The notes beneath the pieces were generated by a model. The model worked only from the letters and a program-made list of their open reading frames with translations, ran no database searches and was not told the origin of the DNA. This document shows positions 48,731 to 56,816 of a DNA stretch of 64,000 bases, in pieces. Source of the stretch: Streptomyces sp. A 4/2 (GTDB lineage: Bacteria > Actinomycetota > Actinomycetes > Streptomycetales > Streptomycetaceae); NCBI RefSeq assembly GCF_940670765.1, contig NZ_CALNVW010000003.1, forward strand, positions 62,001 to 126,000, in the 5' to 3' direction. Within the stretch, counting starts at the first letter, position 1; each line of letters opens with the position of its first letter. Both the position numbers and the translations under genes were made by a program.

Positions 48731-49769
48731 AGCACCAGCCCTTGCGGTACGCCGTCCAGTCGGTCCCGGTGGCCGCGAAGTCGACGTACAGCGCGACCCC
48801 GAACCGTTCGCGCTGACGGTCCTCGCGGCCCAGCCCGAGCCGGACCCCGCGCACCGCCGCCGCGACCGTCTCGGCCGAGGCGAGGTGGCCGGGCTTGGTC
48901 TCGTGGTAGAAGGGCAGCCCCATCAGCAGGTCCGTGCTGTCGGGGGTGACTTCGAGGGCCAGCGTGGTCTGCTCGGCGACATAGCCGCCGTACAGGCTCT
49001 GGAGCGGCAGCGAGGTGTCGTACGACATCACGGCGATCTGGTCGACCTTGCGGGCGACCTGCCCGAAGAACTTCTGCGACCACCATTTGGGATGCCCCGT
49101 GAGGGCCCCGGCGACGGTGTGGGTCGCGGGCAGCGGGTCGATCTGATGGGCCGCCACGGACAGCAGGACGCCCCGGTCCCTGGTGAGGCTCCGCAGGTCG
49201 TCCAGGAGTGACAGGTAGTGGCGGTCACCGGAGTGCAGCGGCTCCAGGTCGAAGTGCGCCCCCTCGAACCCGGCGTCGACGATCCCCCGGGTGGAGACGA
49301 CGATCGCGCCGCGGGTCGCGGCGTCGGCGAGGTCGAGACCGTCGGGGCTCTCGGTGGACAGCTTGTCGCCGAGCCAGGCCTGGACGCGTACGCCGGGGAG
49401 CTTGCGGTGCACGGCGTCGATCAGCCACGTCGCCCGTGCGTAGCGGTCGGCGGGCAGGGTGCCGTCGTGTTCCAGCGGCCCCGCGTGGACGTAGAGGTCC
49501 CGCAGGCCCGTCCCCTCCAGCCGCTTCGCGAGCGCGTCCACGTCGGCGTCCTTCTTGCGCCCGTCGACCCAGGCGTGGCCCAGCCAGATCGCGTCACGGC
49601 CGCGGGTGCGGGTGCCGTCCCGGTAGTCCCCCGCGTCGTTGAGGCGGAGTGTGACCCCCGCGGTGAGCACGGGAACCACCACCAGGACGGCGAGTGCCGG
49701 CGCCGCCCACCTCAGCCATCTGCGGAACCGGATGCGGCGTATGCGTACGCCGAAGGGTCGTTCCTGCAC
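48729..49769 (-). CDS. Membrane-anchored GH18-like TIM-barrel protein
   Basis: A 346-residue protein with a basic N-terminus and one transmembrane segment (APALAVLVVVPVLTAGVTL), the rest presumably extracellular. The folded part resembles glycoside hydrolase 18-like barrels: TWLIDAVHRKLPGVRVQAWLG, GAHFDLEPL at the position of the DxE catalytic strand, LLSVAAHQ, and VDQIAVMSYDT. The full DxxDxDxE motif of chitinases is missing, so hydrolysis is uncertain. GTG at 49769 with a GGGGGG site is preferred; a longer start would leave no room for the divergent promoter. Confidence 0.6.
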   Translation of the reverse strand: MQERPFGVRIRRIRFRRWLRWAAPALAVLVVVPVLTAGVTLRLNDAGDYRDGTRTRGRDAIWLGHAWVDGRKKDADVDALAKRLEGTGLRDLYVHAGPLEHDGTLPADRYARATWLIDAVHRKLPGVRVQAWLGDKLSTESPDGLDLADAATRGAIVVSTRGIVDAGFEGAHFDLEPLHSGDRHYLSLLDDLRSLTRDRGVLLSVAAHQIDPLPATHTVAGALTGHPKWWSQKFFGQVARKVDQIAVMSYDTSLPLQSLYGGYVAEQTTLALEVTPDSTDLLMGLPFYHETKPGHLASAETVAAAVRGVRLGLGREDRQRERFGVALYVDFAATGTDWTAYRKGWC

Positions 49770-49853
49770 CGATGCCCCCCACGAGCTGTGCGAATCGAGC
49801 CCACAGCGTAGCCGCGGTAGCGGGACACCCAGGACGGTCATACGCTCCCAAAT

Positions 49854-51560
49854 GTGACGCCGCCCGAGATATCCGCACGGCCGCACCGCGCCGCCCTGGC
49901 CGCCGCGCTCACCGCGGTATGTCTGCTGGCCGCGGCTGTCCCGACGGCCGTCGCGGCGGATCCGCCGGCGCTGTCGCCCGCCGGGCCGCCGGTGCCCGCC
50001 GGGGCCGTCACCCCCGGCAGGGCCGACCTGGGCAGCGGCACCACCGACATGGGGACCGGGGCCCTTCTCGTGCCGCTCATCGTGGTGATCGTGATCGGCG
50101 GGCTGGCGATCTACGCGTACACCCGCAGACGGCAGCGCGCCGAGACCAGGACCACTCCCGGCAGCGGCGCACAGCAGCAGGGCTGGGGCGGCGGCCCGGC
50201 GGCGGTCCCGCTCTCCCAGCTCGACGCCGAGGCCGGGCAGCTGCTGGTCGGGACCGACGACGCGGTCCGTACCAGTACGGAGGAACTCGGCGTCGCTGCG
50301 GCCGGGTTCGGCGAGGAGGCGGCGCGGCCCTTCACGGCGGCGCTGTCGTACGCGCAGAGCGAGCTCGCCACCGCCTTCCGGCTCCGCCAGCAGCTCGACG
50401 ACGCCCCGCCGCGTCCTCCGCAGGGCGGTCCGGCCGAGGGTGACACGGAGCGGCGCCGACTGCTGGAGGAGATCATCGAACGGTGCGCGGAGGCCAACCG
50501 GCGCCTCGACGAGGAGGCGGAGGACTTCGACCGGCTGCGGGCCCTGGAGCGGAACGCCCCGCAGGCCCTGGCAGCCGCGGAGACCGCCTTCCGGGAGACC
50601 GCCGGGCGGACCGGCGCCGCCGGGGCCACGCTCGCCGGGCTCCGGCAGCGGTACGCGGACTCCGCGACGGCCGCCGTCGCGGGGAACGTCGAGCAGGCCA
50701 AGGACCGGCTGCTCTTCGCGACCTCCGCCCTCGACACGGCCCGGCAGGCCGCGGACACCGGCGACAACGCCAAGGCCGCCGTGTACGTGCGGGCCGCCGA
50801 GGGCGCGGTGGGGCAGGCGACCGTCCTCGTCGGCGCGGTCGACCGCACCGCCCGGGAGACCTCCGGCGCGGAGGCCGCACTGGCGGGTGCGCTGGCGGAC
50901 ACCGGGACCGATCTGTCCGAGGCGCACGGGCTGCTCGGGGACACGGCCGCCGGGACGTCCACGGCGGACCTGCGAGGGCGCATCGCACGGGCGGAGTCGG
51001 CCGTCGCCGACGTACGGCGCGAGCAGGCGGGCCGCTACGACCCGATCGACGCGCTGCGCAGGATCGCCGAGGCCGGTGCCGGACTCGACGAGGCGCTGGC
51101 GGGGCTCGGTGACCGTGAGGCGGGCACCCGGCGGGCCGCAGACCTGCTCGCGTCCGCCACGCTAGCGGCGCGCTCCACGGTCGCCGCCGCCGCCGACCGC
51201 ATCACGACGAACCGCGGGGCGGTCGGCAGCCGGGCCCGTACCCGGCTCGCGGAGGCCGAACGTCACCTGGCGGAGTCCCACGCGCTCGCCCCGCAGGACG
51301 CGCGGGCCGCGCTGGCCGAGGTCCAGCAGGCCGACTCGCTGGCCGGGGACGCCCAGCACCTCGCCGAGCAGGACGTACGGGAGTACGGCGTCCGGTACGG
51401 CGGAGGCACGGGCGGCGGCCGTGGCGACGGGACGGGCGGCGCCCTGCTCGGCGGAATCGTTCTCGGCGGACGGCTCGGCGCGGGCAGGGGCTTCGGGAGC
51501 GGTCCCGGCAGCTTCGGGGGCGGCGGTACGCGTGGCCGGAGGGGCGGCGGCCGGTTCTGA
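49854..51560 (+). CDS. Membrane protein with coiled-coil domain and Gly/Arg-rich tail
   Basis: A 568-residue protein. Residues about 1-35 form a signal peptide or first membrane segment. A short Pro/Gly-rich stretch and a transmembrane helix (LLVPLIVVIVIGGLAIYAY, about 65-83) follow. Residues about 110-500 are Ala/Glu/Arg-rich helices likely to form coiled coils. The C-terminus is glycine-rich and ends RGGGRF. In my recollection streptomycete relatives have an N-terminal TPM domain between signal peptide and membrane helix. Here only ~25 residues separate them, so the domain appears deleted. GTG at 49854 lacks a good ribosome-binding site. Function unknown, probably envelope-related. Confidence 0.6.
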   Translation: MTPPEISARPHRAALAAALTAVCLLAAAVPTAVAADPPALSPAGPPVPAGAVTPGRADLGSGTTDMGTGALLVPLIVVIVIGGLAIYAYTRRRQRAETRTTPGSGAQQQGWGGGPAAVPLSQLDAEAGQLLVGTDDAVRTSTEELGVAAAGFGEEAARPFTAALSYAQSELATAFRLRQQLDDAPPRPPQGGPAEGDTERRRLLEEIIERCAEANRRLDEEAEDFDRLRALERNAPQALAAAETAFRETAGRTGAAGATLAGLRQRYADSATAAVAGNVEQAKDRLLFATSALDTARQAADTGDNAKAAVYVRAAEGAVGQATVLVGAVDRTARETSGAEAALAGALADTGTDLSEAHGLLGDTAAGTSTADLRGRIARAESAVADVRREQAGRYDPIDALRRIAEAGAGLDEALAGLGDREAGTRRAADLLASATLAARSTVAAAADRITTNRGAVGSRARTRLAEAERHLAESHALAPQDARAALAEVQQADSLAGDAQHLAEQDVREYGVRYGGGTGGGRGDGTGGALLGGIVLGGRLGAGRGFGSGPGSFGGGGTRGRRGGGRF

Positions 51561-51595
51561 CACGTCCGTGGTCCCGCCCCGCCGAGCGACCTGCC

Positions 51596-54109
51596 TCAGT
51601 ACATGCTCAGCAGCTGCTCCACACTCAGCTCGGCCTCCGGCGACCCGTCCGGCAGCGCCAGTTCGAACCAGACCGTCTTGCCCCGCGGTGTGCGCCGTGA
51701 TCCCCAGGCCGCGCTGAGCATCCCGACCAGTTGCAGGCCCCGGCCGCCCTCGTCCGTGTCGCGCGCCCGCCGCCGCCGGGGCTGGACCAGGCCCGCGTCC
51801 CAGACCTCGCAGACCAGCGTGCGGTCGAGCAGCAGCCGGAGCCGGATCTCGCCCTCGCCGTACCGCAGGGCGTTGGTGACGAGTTCGCTGACCAGCAGTT
51901 CGGTCGTGTCGACCAGGTCCTCCAGGCCCCAGGACACCAGTTGCTCCCGCGCCAGTTCACGGGCCCGGCCCACCGAACGCGGCTCGCGCGGCAGCTGCCA
52001 GTCGCCGACCGCCTCGGTGGGCAGCCCCTGCATACGGGCCATCAGCAGGGCGATGTCGTCCTCGCCGTGCTGGGTGTCCAGCGTGCTGAGGACGTGGTCA
52101 CAGATGTCTTCCAGCGGGCGCTCGGAGTGGGTGAGGGCGCTGCGGAAGGCACGCAGTCCTTCGTCCAGCGGGTGTTCGCGGGACTCCACGAGGCCGTCGG
52201 TGTAGAGGGCCAGGAGCGCGCCCTCCGGTATCTCGACCTCGATCTCCTCGAAGGGTTCACCTCCGACCCCCAGCGGCATGCCCGGCGGTACGTCGAGCAG
52301 CAGCGCGTCCTCGCCGGGTTCGACCAGGACGGGCGGCAGGTGCCCGGCGTTGGCGAAGGTGCAGCGGCGGGTGATCGGGTCGTACACCGCGTACACGGCA
52401 GTCGCGAGGTAGACCTCGGAGAGGTCGGCCTCGCGGGACTTGTGGGCGGCGCGCGAGGCCTGCTGGGTGCCGCTCGGCGTGCCGAGGCCCCGGGCGATCT
52501 CGTCGAGCGCTTCGAGGACTTCGGCGGGCTCCAGGTCGAGCAGCGCCAAGGTCCTCACCGCGGTGCGGAGTTCACCCATGGCGACCGCGGCCCGCAGCCC
52601 GTGTCCCATGACGTCGCCGACGACCAGGGCCGTGCGGTGACCGGGCAGCTCGATGACGTCGAACCAGTCGCCGCCCACCTCGCTCGCCGTGTTGCCCGGA
52701 AGATAGCGGCAGGCGATGTCGAGCCCGGCCGCCTCGGGGTCGCCGGGCGGCAGCAGGGAGCGCTGCAGTATCAGCGCCCGTTCGTGTTCACGCCGGTAGA
52801 GCCGGGCGTTGTCGATACAGACGGCGGCGCGCGAGGCGAGTTCCACGGCGAGGGACCGGTCGCGCTCCCCGAAGGGTTCGCTGCCCTTCGTACGGGAGAA
52901 CTGCACGAGCCCCACCACCGTGTCGTGGGCGACCATCGGCACGGCGAGGGTGGACTGGACATGGCTGCCCTCGGCGCCCGGCACGGAGCGCGCCCGGCCG
53001 GTGCGCAGGGCCCGCGCGCAGGGCGAGTGGAAGGCGTAGCGGTGTACGGCGCCGAGCCTCGGGCCGTCCTCCGACCCCTTCAGCAGAACGTCCGAAACGG
53101 CGCTGGCATAGGCGACGCGGCGCAGTTCCGCACTGCCGTCGGCGCTGCCCTTCGGGGCCTCGTCCCCGGCCAGCAGTCCTTGGTACAGGTCGACGGAGGC
53201 CAGGTCGCAGAAGCCGGGGACGGAGACGTCGAGGAGTTCGCGGGCGGTGGTCTCCAGATCGAGGGAGTTCCCTATGCGGGCGCCCGCCTCGTTGAGCAGG
53301 GCGAGGTTGCGCCGGGCGTTGGCCGCCTCACGGGCCGCGACATGGCGGCGGGTCACATCGGTGCCCAGGCCGGCGACCCCGATGGGGACGCCCGCTCCGC
53401 TGTGCACCCGGTAGAGGTTGACCGACCAGTGCCTGCGCTCGGGGCTGCCCGGCGGGGAACCGATCAGCTGGAGGTCGGTGACGGGGTCACCGGTCTCCAG
53501 GACCCGCTGGAGCGCGGCGGTCATCCGGTCGGCCTCGGGCCGGGCCAGGTAGTCGTGGACCGTACGGCCCCGGTGCTCCGCCACGTCGTCGCCGAAGAGA
53601 GCGGCGAACCGCCGGTTGACGCGCCGCACCGTGAGGTCCGTACCGAACAGCAGGAAACCGAAGGGAGATTGGCCGAATATGGCCTGCGAGGCCGCGAGGT
53701 CCGTTTCGATGTGGCGCAGCACCCTGACGTCGACGACGATGCAGACCGCGGCCCGTTCGCCGTTCGCCGTCTCGCTGGGCATCACATAGAGCTCGGCGAG
53801 CCCGTGGATCTCCGGCCGGTCGGGCAACCGGAAGGGGACCAGGCCCGTCCACTCCTTGCCGTCGAGTATCTCCGCGACCCGGCTACGACCTCTGCCACGC
53901 AACTCCGCGGGCATGAACACTTCAATCGGGTCCGCACCCACGGCATCGCGCGCGGACACCCCGAACAGTTCCTCGGCCCGCTTGCTCCACTGCTCCACCA
54001 GCCCGTCGGCCCCGATCGAGAACGAGGCCACCCTGATGTAGTCATAGATCGAGCCGGGCGGACTGCTCTGCCATACGACATCGCCCGTCGCACCAGATAT
54101 ATCGCTCAC
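51596..54109 (-). CDS. Multidomain PP2C (SpoIIE) phosphatase with PAS, GAF and RsbW-like domains
   Basis: An 837-residue cytoplasmic signalling protein. Approximate order: PAS (25-130), PAS (135-255), GAF (270-440), SpoIIE/PP2C phosphatase (460-690) and a HATPase_c_2 kinase domain (705-815). In the phosphatase the metal-binding VGGDWFDV and VGDVMGHGLRAA are intact, as is LYTDGLVE. In the ATPase domain LLVSELVTNALRYG is the N box and DEGGRGLQLVGMLSAAWG the G box. Such proteins dephosphorylate anti-sigma-factor antagonists and may also phosphorylate them, linking environmental signals to alternative sigma factors. GTG at 54109 has GGAGGGG upstream. The next gene encodes a free HATPase_c_2 protein. 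Confidence 0.93.
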   Translation of the reverse strand: MSDISGATGDVVWQSSPPGSIYDYIRVASFSIGADGLVEQWSKRAEELFGVSARDAVGADPIEVFMPAELRGRGRSRVAEILDGKEWTGLVPFRLPDRPEIHGLAELYVMPSETANGERAAVCIVVDVRVLRHIETDLAASQAIFGQSPFGFLLFGTDLTVRRVNRRFAALFGDDVAEHRGRTVHDYLARPEADRMTAALQRVLETGDPVTDLQLIGSPPGSPERRHWSVNLYRVHSGAGVPIGVAGLGTDVTRRHVAAREAANARRNLALLNEAGARIGNSLDLETTARELLDVSVPGFCDLASVDLYQGLLAGDEAPKGSADGSAELRRVAYASAVSDVLLKGSEDGPRLGAVHRYAFHSPCARALRTGRARSVPGAEGSHVQSTLAVPMVAHDTVVGLVQFSRTKGSEPFGERDRSLAVELASRAAVCIDNARLYRREHERALILQRSLLPPGDPEAAGLDIACRYLPGNTASEVGGDWFDVIELPGHRTALVVGDVMGHGLRAAVAMGELRTAVRTLALLDLEPAEVLEALDEIARGLGTPSGTQQASRAAHKSREADLSEVYLATAVYAVYDPITRRCTFANAGHLPPVLVEPGEDALLLDVPPGMPLGVGGEPFEEIEVEIPEGALLALYTDGLVESREHPLDEGLRAFRSALTHSERPLEDICDHVLSTLDTQHGEDDIALLMARMQGLPTEAVGDWQLPREPRSVGRARELAREQLVSWGLEDLVDTTELLVSELVTNALRYGEGEIRLRLLLDRTLVCEVWDAGLVQPRRRRARDTDEGGRGLQLVGMLSAAWGSRRTPRGKTVWFELALPDGSPEAELSVEQLLSMY

Positions 54110-54264
54110 GCGACCGTCCCCTCCAGCTCACCACGCACCGGACCGGCCTAGGTGGCATCCGCAGTATTCAGCACTACGGCCCTCACCGGCACGGCGTTCA
54201 CGATCACAGCACGGTCTCAGTCATTTTCGGACACGACTACCGCGCTCGTCGTCCCACCCCACTT

Positions 54265-54705
54265 CTAACCAGGCTGAGCCAGCTCGAACCACACGGTCTT
54301 GCCCGATCTGCCGTGCTGCGTCCCCCAGCGCTGTGCGGAGCAGGCCACCAGCTGAATGCCCCGGCCCCCCTCGTCATCGGGTCCCGCGGACCGCTCCCGG
54401 GGCGGATCCGGAAGCGGATCCGAAACCTCCACGCGAAGACCGGCTTGATCCAGCCGGGCGACCCGGACTCCGATGGGCCCGGTGGCATGGCGCAGCGAGT
54501 TGGTCACCAGTTCGCTCACGAGCAGTACGGCGATATCACCGAACGGCTCGTGCAGCTCCCACGTGCGCAGGGTGTCCCGCACGGCCCGGCGCGCGACACG
54601 TACGGCGCCGGGCTCGGCGGGGAAGGTCCACTGGGCGCATCCGCCTTCGGTGCCGATCAAACCGCTCACTTCCCAAGGCCGACCACGGGCATGCACCCCA
54701 TGCAT
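54265..54705 (-). CDS. RsbW-like anti-sigma-factor kinase / ATP-binding protein
   Basis: A 146-residue single-domain HATPase_c_2 protein. N box VLLVSELVTNSLRHA and G box DDEGGRGIQLVACSAQRWG are intact. Streptomycetes have dozens of such proteins; they bind sigma factors or phosphorylate STAS-domain antagonists. The similarity to the C-terminal domain of the adjacent phosphatase (SELVTNALRYG, DEGGRGLQLVG) suggests a common pathway. Start ATG at 54705; an in-frame GTG three codons later is possible. Confidence 0.88.
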   Translation of the reverse strand: MHGVHARGRPWEVSGLIGTEGGCAQWTFPAEPGAVRVARRAVRDTLRTWELHEPFGDIAVLLVSELVTNSLRHATGPIGVRVARLDQAGLRVEVSDPLPDPPRERSAGPDDEGGRGIQLVACSAQRWGTQHGRSGKTVWFELAQPG

Positions 54706-54870
54706 CCCGATTCATGGGGTCATTCTGCACATACCCGCTATTTACCATGCGCTATCGGCCTTATGCCCGCACCTGACGCACACGGGGACAAGCGCACACA
54801 ATTCGGGGGTTTCGCGCACTTCCGCACCCGCACCCCGACGCCCGCGTCCCCGCACACCGCCGGTGGTGGG

Positions 54871-55275
54871 TCAGGTCCACACCCCGGCAGCCAGCCGGCG
54901 GGCGGCCTCGGCCACGGCGGGCCGGTCCTGGTCGAGCCAGTCCACGGTGTCGATCTCGTGCGGGCCGAGCCAGCGCAGCTCGTCGTGGTCCTCCAGGGGT
55001 TTCGCCTCGCCGGAGACCAGCCGGGCGGTCCATACCTGAAGAACGAGTCCGGGCTTGAGCGGCCACTCGCCCGGAATCCGCTCCAGGGGTTCCGCCTCCA
55101 CGCCCAGCTCTTCGCGCAGCTCGCGCACCAGCGCCTCTTCGGCGCCCTCCCCCGGCTCCAGCTTCCCGCCGGGCAGTTCCCAGCGTCCCGCCAGCTCGGG
55201 CGGGGCGCTACGGCGCGCGGCCAGCAGCCGCCCCTGGTCGTACAACGCTCCACCCACAACTACCCGATCAGCCAT
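54871..55275 (-). CDS. Nudix hydrolase (MutT-like)
   Basis: A 134-residue Nudix protein. The box is complete: GGKLEPGEGAEEALVRELREELG (residues 36-58), with the metal-binding REEL glutamates at 55-56. The context VVVGGALYDQGRLLAARRSAPPELAGRWELPGG is typical of 8-oxo-dGTP diphosphatases (MutT), and the length agrees. Exact substrate is inferred. The ribosome-binding site is weak. Confidence 0.88.
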   Translation of the reverse strand: MADRVVVGGALYDQGRLLAARRSAPPELAGRWELPGGKLEPGEGAEEALVRELREELGVEAEPLERIPGEWPLKPGLVLQVWTARLVSGEAKPLEDHDELRWLGPHEIDTVDWLDQDRPAVAEAARRLAAGVWT

Positions 55276-55368
55276 ACCCGGAGCCTACCGACCACCGGCC
55301 GCCGCAAGACTGCTGCCACACGACGGCTGCCACAGCGGCCGGTCAACGGCGAACGGGGTGCCGAACGG

Positions 55369-55548
55369 CTACGGAACGCTCTGCCCGACGCGCTCGATCC
55401 AGTAGAGCTGTGTGTGCCCGTGGGAATCGAGGGTGTCAGCGGTCCGCTGCGCCTCGTCCCTCGTCGCGTAACTACCGACGCGATAGCGGTTGCCGTTGTC
55501 GTCGCGCCGTATCACCTGCCAAGGGAGCGCGACACCGCCGTCCGTCAT
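55369..55548 (-). CDS. Small SPOR-like protein (59 residues)
   Basis: Reading the minus strand from ATG at 55548 to TAG at 55369 gives a 59-residue protein beginning MTDGGVALPWQVIRRDDNGN and ending LYWIERVGQSVP. The central RYRVGSYATRDEAQRTADTL and the terminal LYWIERVG match the pattern of SPOR-like or short sporulation-repeat proteins that I recall as conserved in Streptomyces at about this length. SPOR domains bind denuded peptidoglycan glycans. A GGGGG stretch precedes the start. The frame is fully GC-biased, supporting expression. Confidence 0.75.
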   Translation of the reverse strand: MTDGGVALPWQVIRRDDNGNRYRVGSYATRDEAQRTADTLDSHGHTQLYWIERVGQSVP

Positions 55549-55869
55549 CGTGTGCCCCCGTCGTACGCCGGTGTGCAGGTGGTCGTTGATCCCCAGGAAA
55601 CCGCAATCCGCATATGCCGGAGCCTACGCCTGACCCTCACGCAGCGGATACGCATTTACACAAAGAGGTACGCATCAAGCCACTCTGCAATTTTCACCGA
55701 GCGATCGACGGCAGCCACGACCACCTGACACGGCCGGACTTCCGCCGCATCGGCGGGAGTTGACAACGCGCCGAGACCAACCCGTGGGCCCGGCACGGGA
55801 TCACCCCGATGCGGCTACGCCAACTCCCCACCACGACAAGGCGGCAGGTGACAGGTCATCCGGACCGGC
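55549..55869. other. Gene-free stretch between the SPOR-like gene and the GntR gene
   Basis: No supported gene. The centre (about 55645-55700) is AT-rich (GCATTTACACAAAGAGGTACGC, GCAATTTTCACC) and probably contains the promoter of the SPOR-like gene on the minus strand. A near repeat GATACGCAT-N12-GTACGCATC is visible there. No terminator is evident for the GntR gene. Confidence 0.4.
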
Positions 55870-56622
55870 TCACTTCACCGGCAGGTGGTACGCGACCCGG
55901 TAGCGGTCGGCGGGGACGACGATGTCCGCGGTCTCCACCGGCCGCCCCGACGCGTAGTACGTCCGGGAGACGACCAGCACCACATGGCCGGGCACCCCGC
56001 CGAGCGCGAGCAGTTCCTCCGCCAGTCCGGGCCGCGCGCCCACTTCCTCCGCCACGTTGTCCACGACGACATCGATCGCCGCCATCCGCTCGACGACACC
56101 GCAGCCGCCGAGCGGCCCCTCCTCGGGGAGCATCACCGGCGTACGCCCGGTGATACCCAGAGGCTCCCAGGAGGTGGACAGCATCATCGTTTCGCCTGCG
56201 TCGCGGTAGACGTATCTCGTACGCATCACCCGCTCGCCCGGCGGGACGTTGAGCCGCAGCGCGATGTCGGTGTCCGCGACGTCCTGTTCGCTGCTGGACT
56301 CCCATGTGCCGTGCGCGCTCTCGTCCGCCTGCTCCTGACGGAACGGCGTCGCACCCTCGGCCGGCCGGTAGCCGGAGCGGGCGATACGGCGCGGGACGAG
56401 ACGCTCGCGGACGTACGTACCCGATCCGGAGCGGCCCTCGACCAGCCCCTCGGCCATCAGCACCTTGCGCGCTTCGAGAGCGACGGTGTCGGAGACGCCG
56501 TACTCCTCACGGATGCGAGCCTGCGACGGCAGTCTGGTGTGCGGTGGCAGTGAACCGTCGGTGATCTTCTGCCGAAGGTCACTCGCGACGCGTAGATAGG
56601 CCGGCTGCTCACCGAAAGTCAC
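55870..56622 (-). CDS. GntR-family regulator with UTRA domain (HutC subfamily)
   Basis: A 250-residue regulator. The N-terminal winged helix-turn-helix is YLRVASDLRQKITDGSLPPHTRLPSQARIREEYGVSDTVALEARKVLMAEGLV, and the UTRA effector-binding domain (about 95-245) includes VMRTRYVYRDAGETMMLSTSWEP and VVDNVAEEVGARPGLAEELLALGGVPG. GTG at 56622 has GGGGAGTGG. An alternative TTG at 56655 has no ribosome-binding site. The divergent PLP enzyme is a possible target. The effector cannot be predicted. Confidence 0.9.
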   Translation of the reverse strand: MTFGEQPAYLRVASDLRQKITDGSLPPHTRLPSQARIREEYGVSDTVALEARKVLMAEGLVEGRSGSGTYVRERLVPRRIARSGYRPAEGATPFRQEQADESAHGTWESSSEQDVADTDIALRLNVPPGERVMRTRYVYRDAGETMMLSTSWEPLGITGRTPVMLPEEGPLGGCGVVERMAAIDVVVDNVAEEVGARPGLAEELLALGGVPGHVVLVVSRTYYASGRPVETADIVVPADRYRVAYHLPVK

Positions 56623-56816
56623 TGGCCACTCCCCATGAAGGTTGACAGACCGCAACAGCGTGACAACCGTGGGTTGTTGACCGCAACCAAAGGCCAGGGT
56701 TTCACTCGAAGTGATGACGGGTGTTTAGACCGACCGGCAATTGGGGGCGCAGGTGCCGGACGCCCGTCCCACCACCTCTTCCGGCCACCGGGTCGGCCCG
56801 CGGCTACGCTCGACCC
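56623..56816. promoter_or_regulatory. Divergent region GntR / PLP enzyme
   Basis: A 194-base gap with GTTGACAGACCGC at 56641-56653 and CGTGGGTTGTTGACCGCAACCA at about 56670-56691, containing GTTG/CAAC inverted elements that could bind GntR. TTGACA at 56642-56647 is a good -35 on the plus strand, but no matching -10 is clear. TTAGACCGACCGGCAAT (56726-56742) also occurs upstream of the esterase at 43754. Confidence 0.4.

Noticed and set aside
55549..55869. tRNA or small RNA gene in the gap before the GntR gene
   Set aside because: No cloverleaf, no GTTCRANNC element and no terminator-like hairpin was found.
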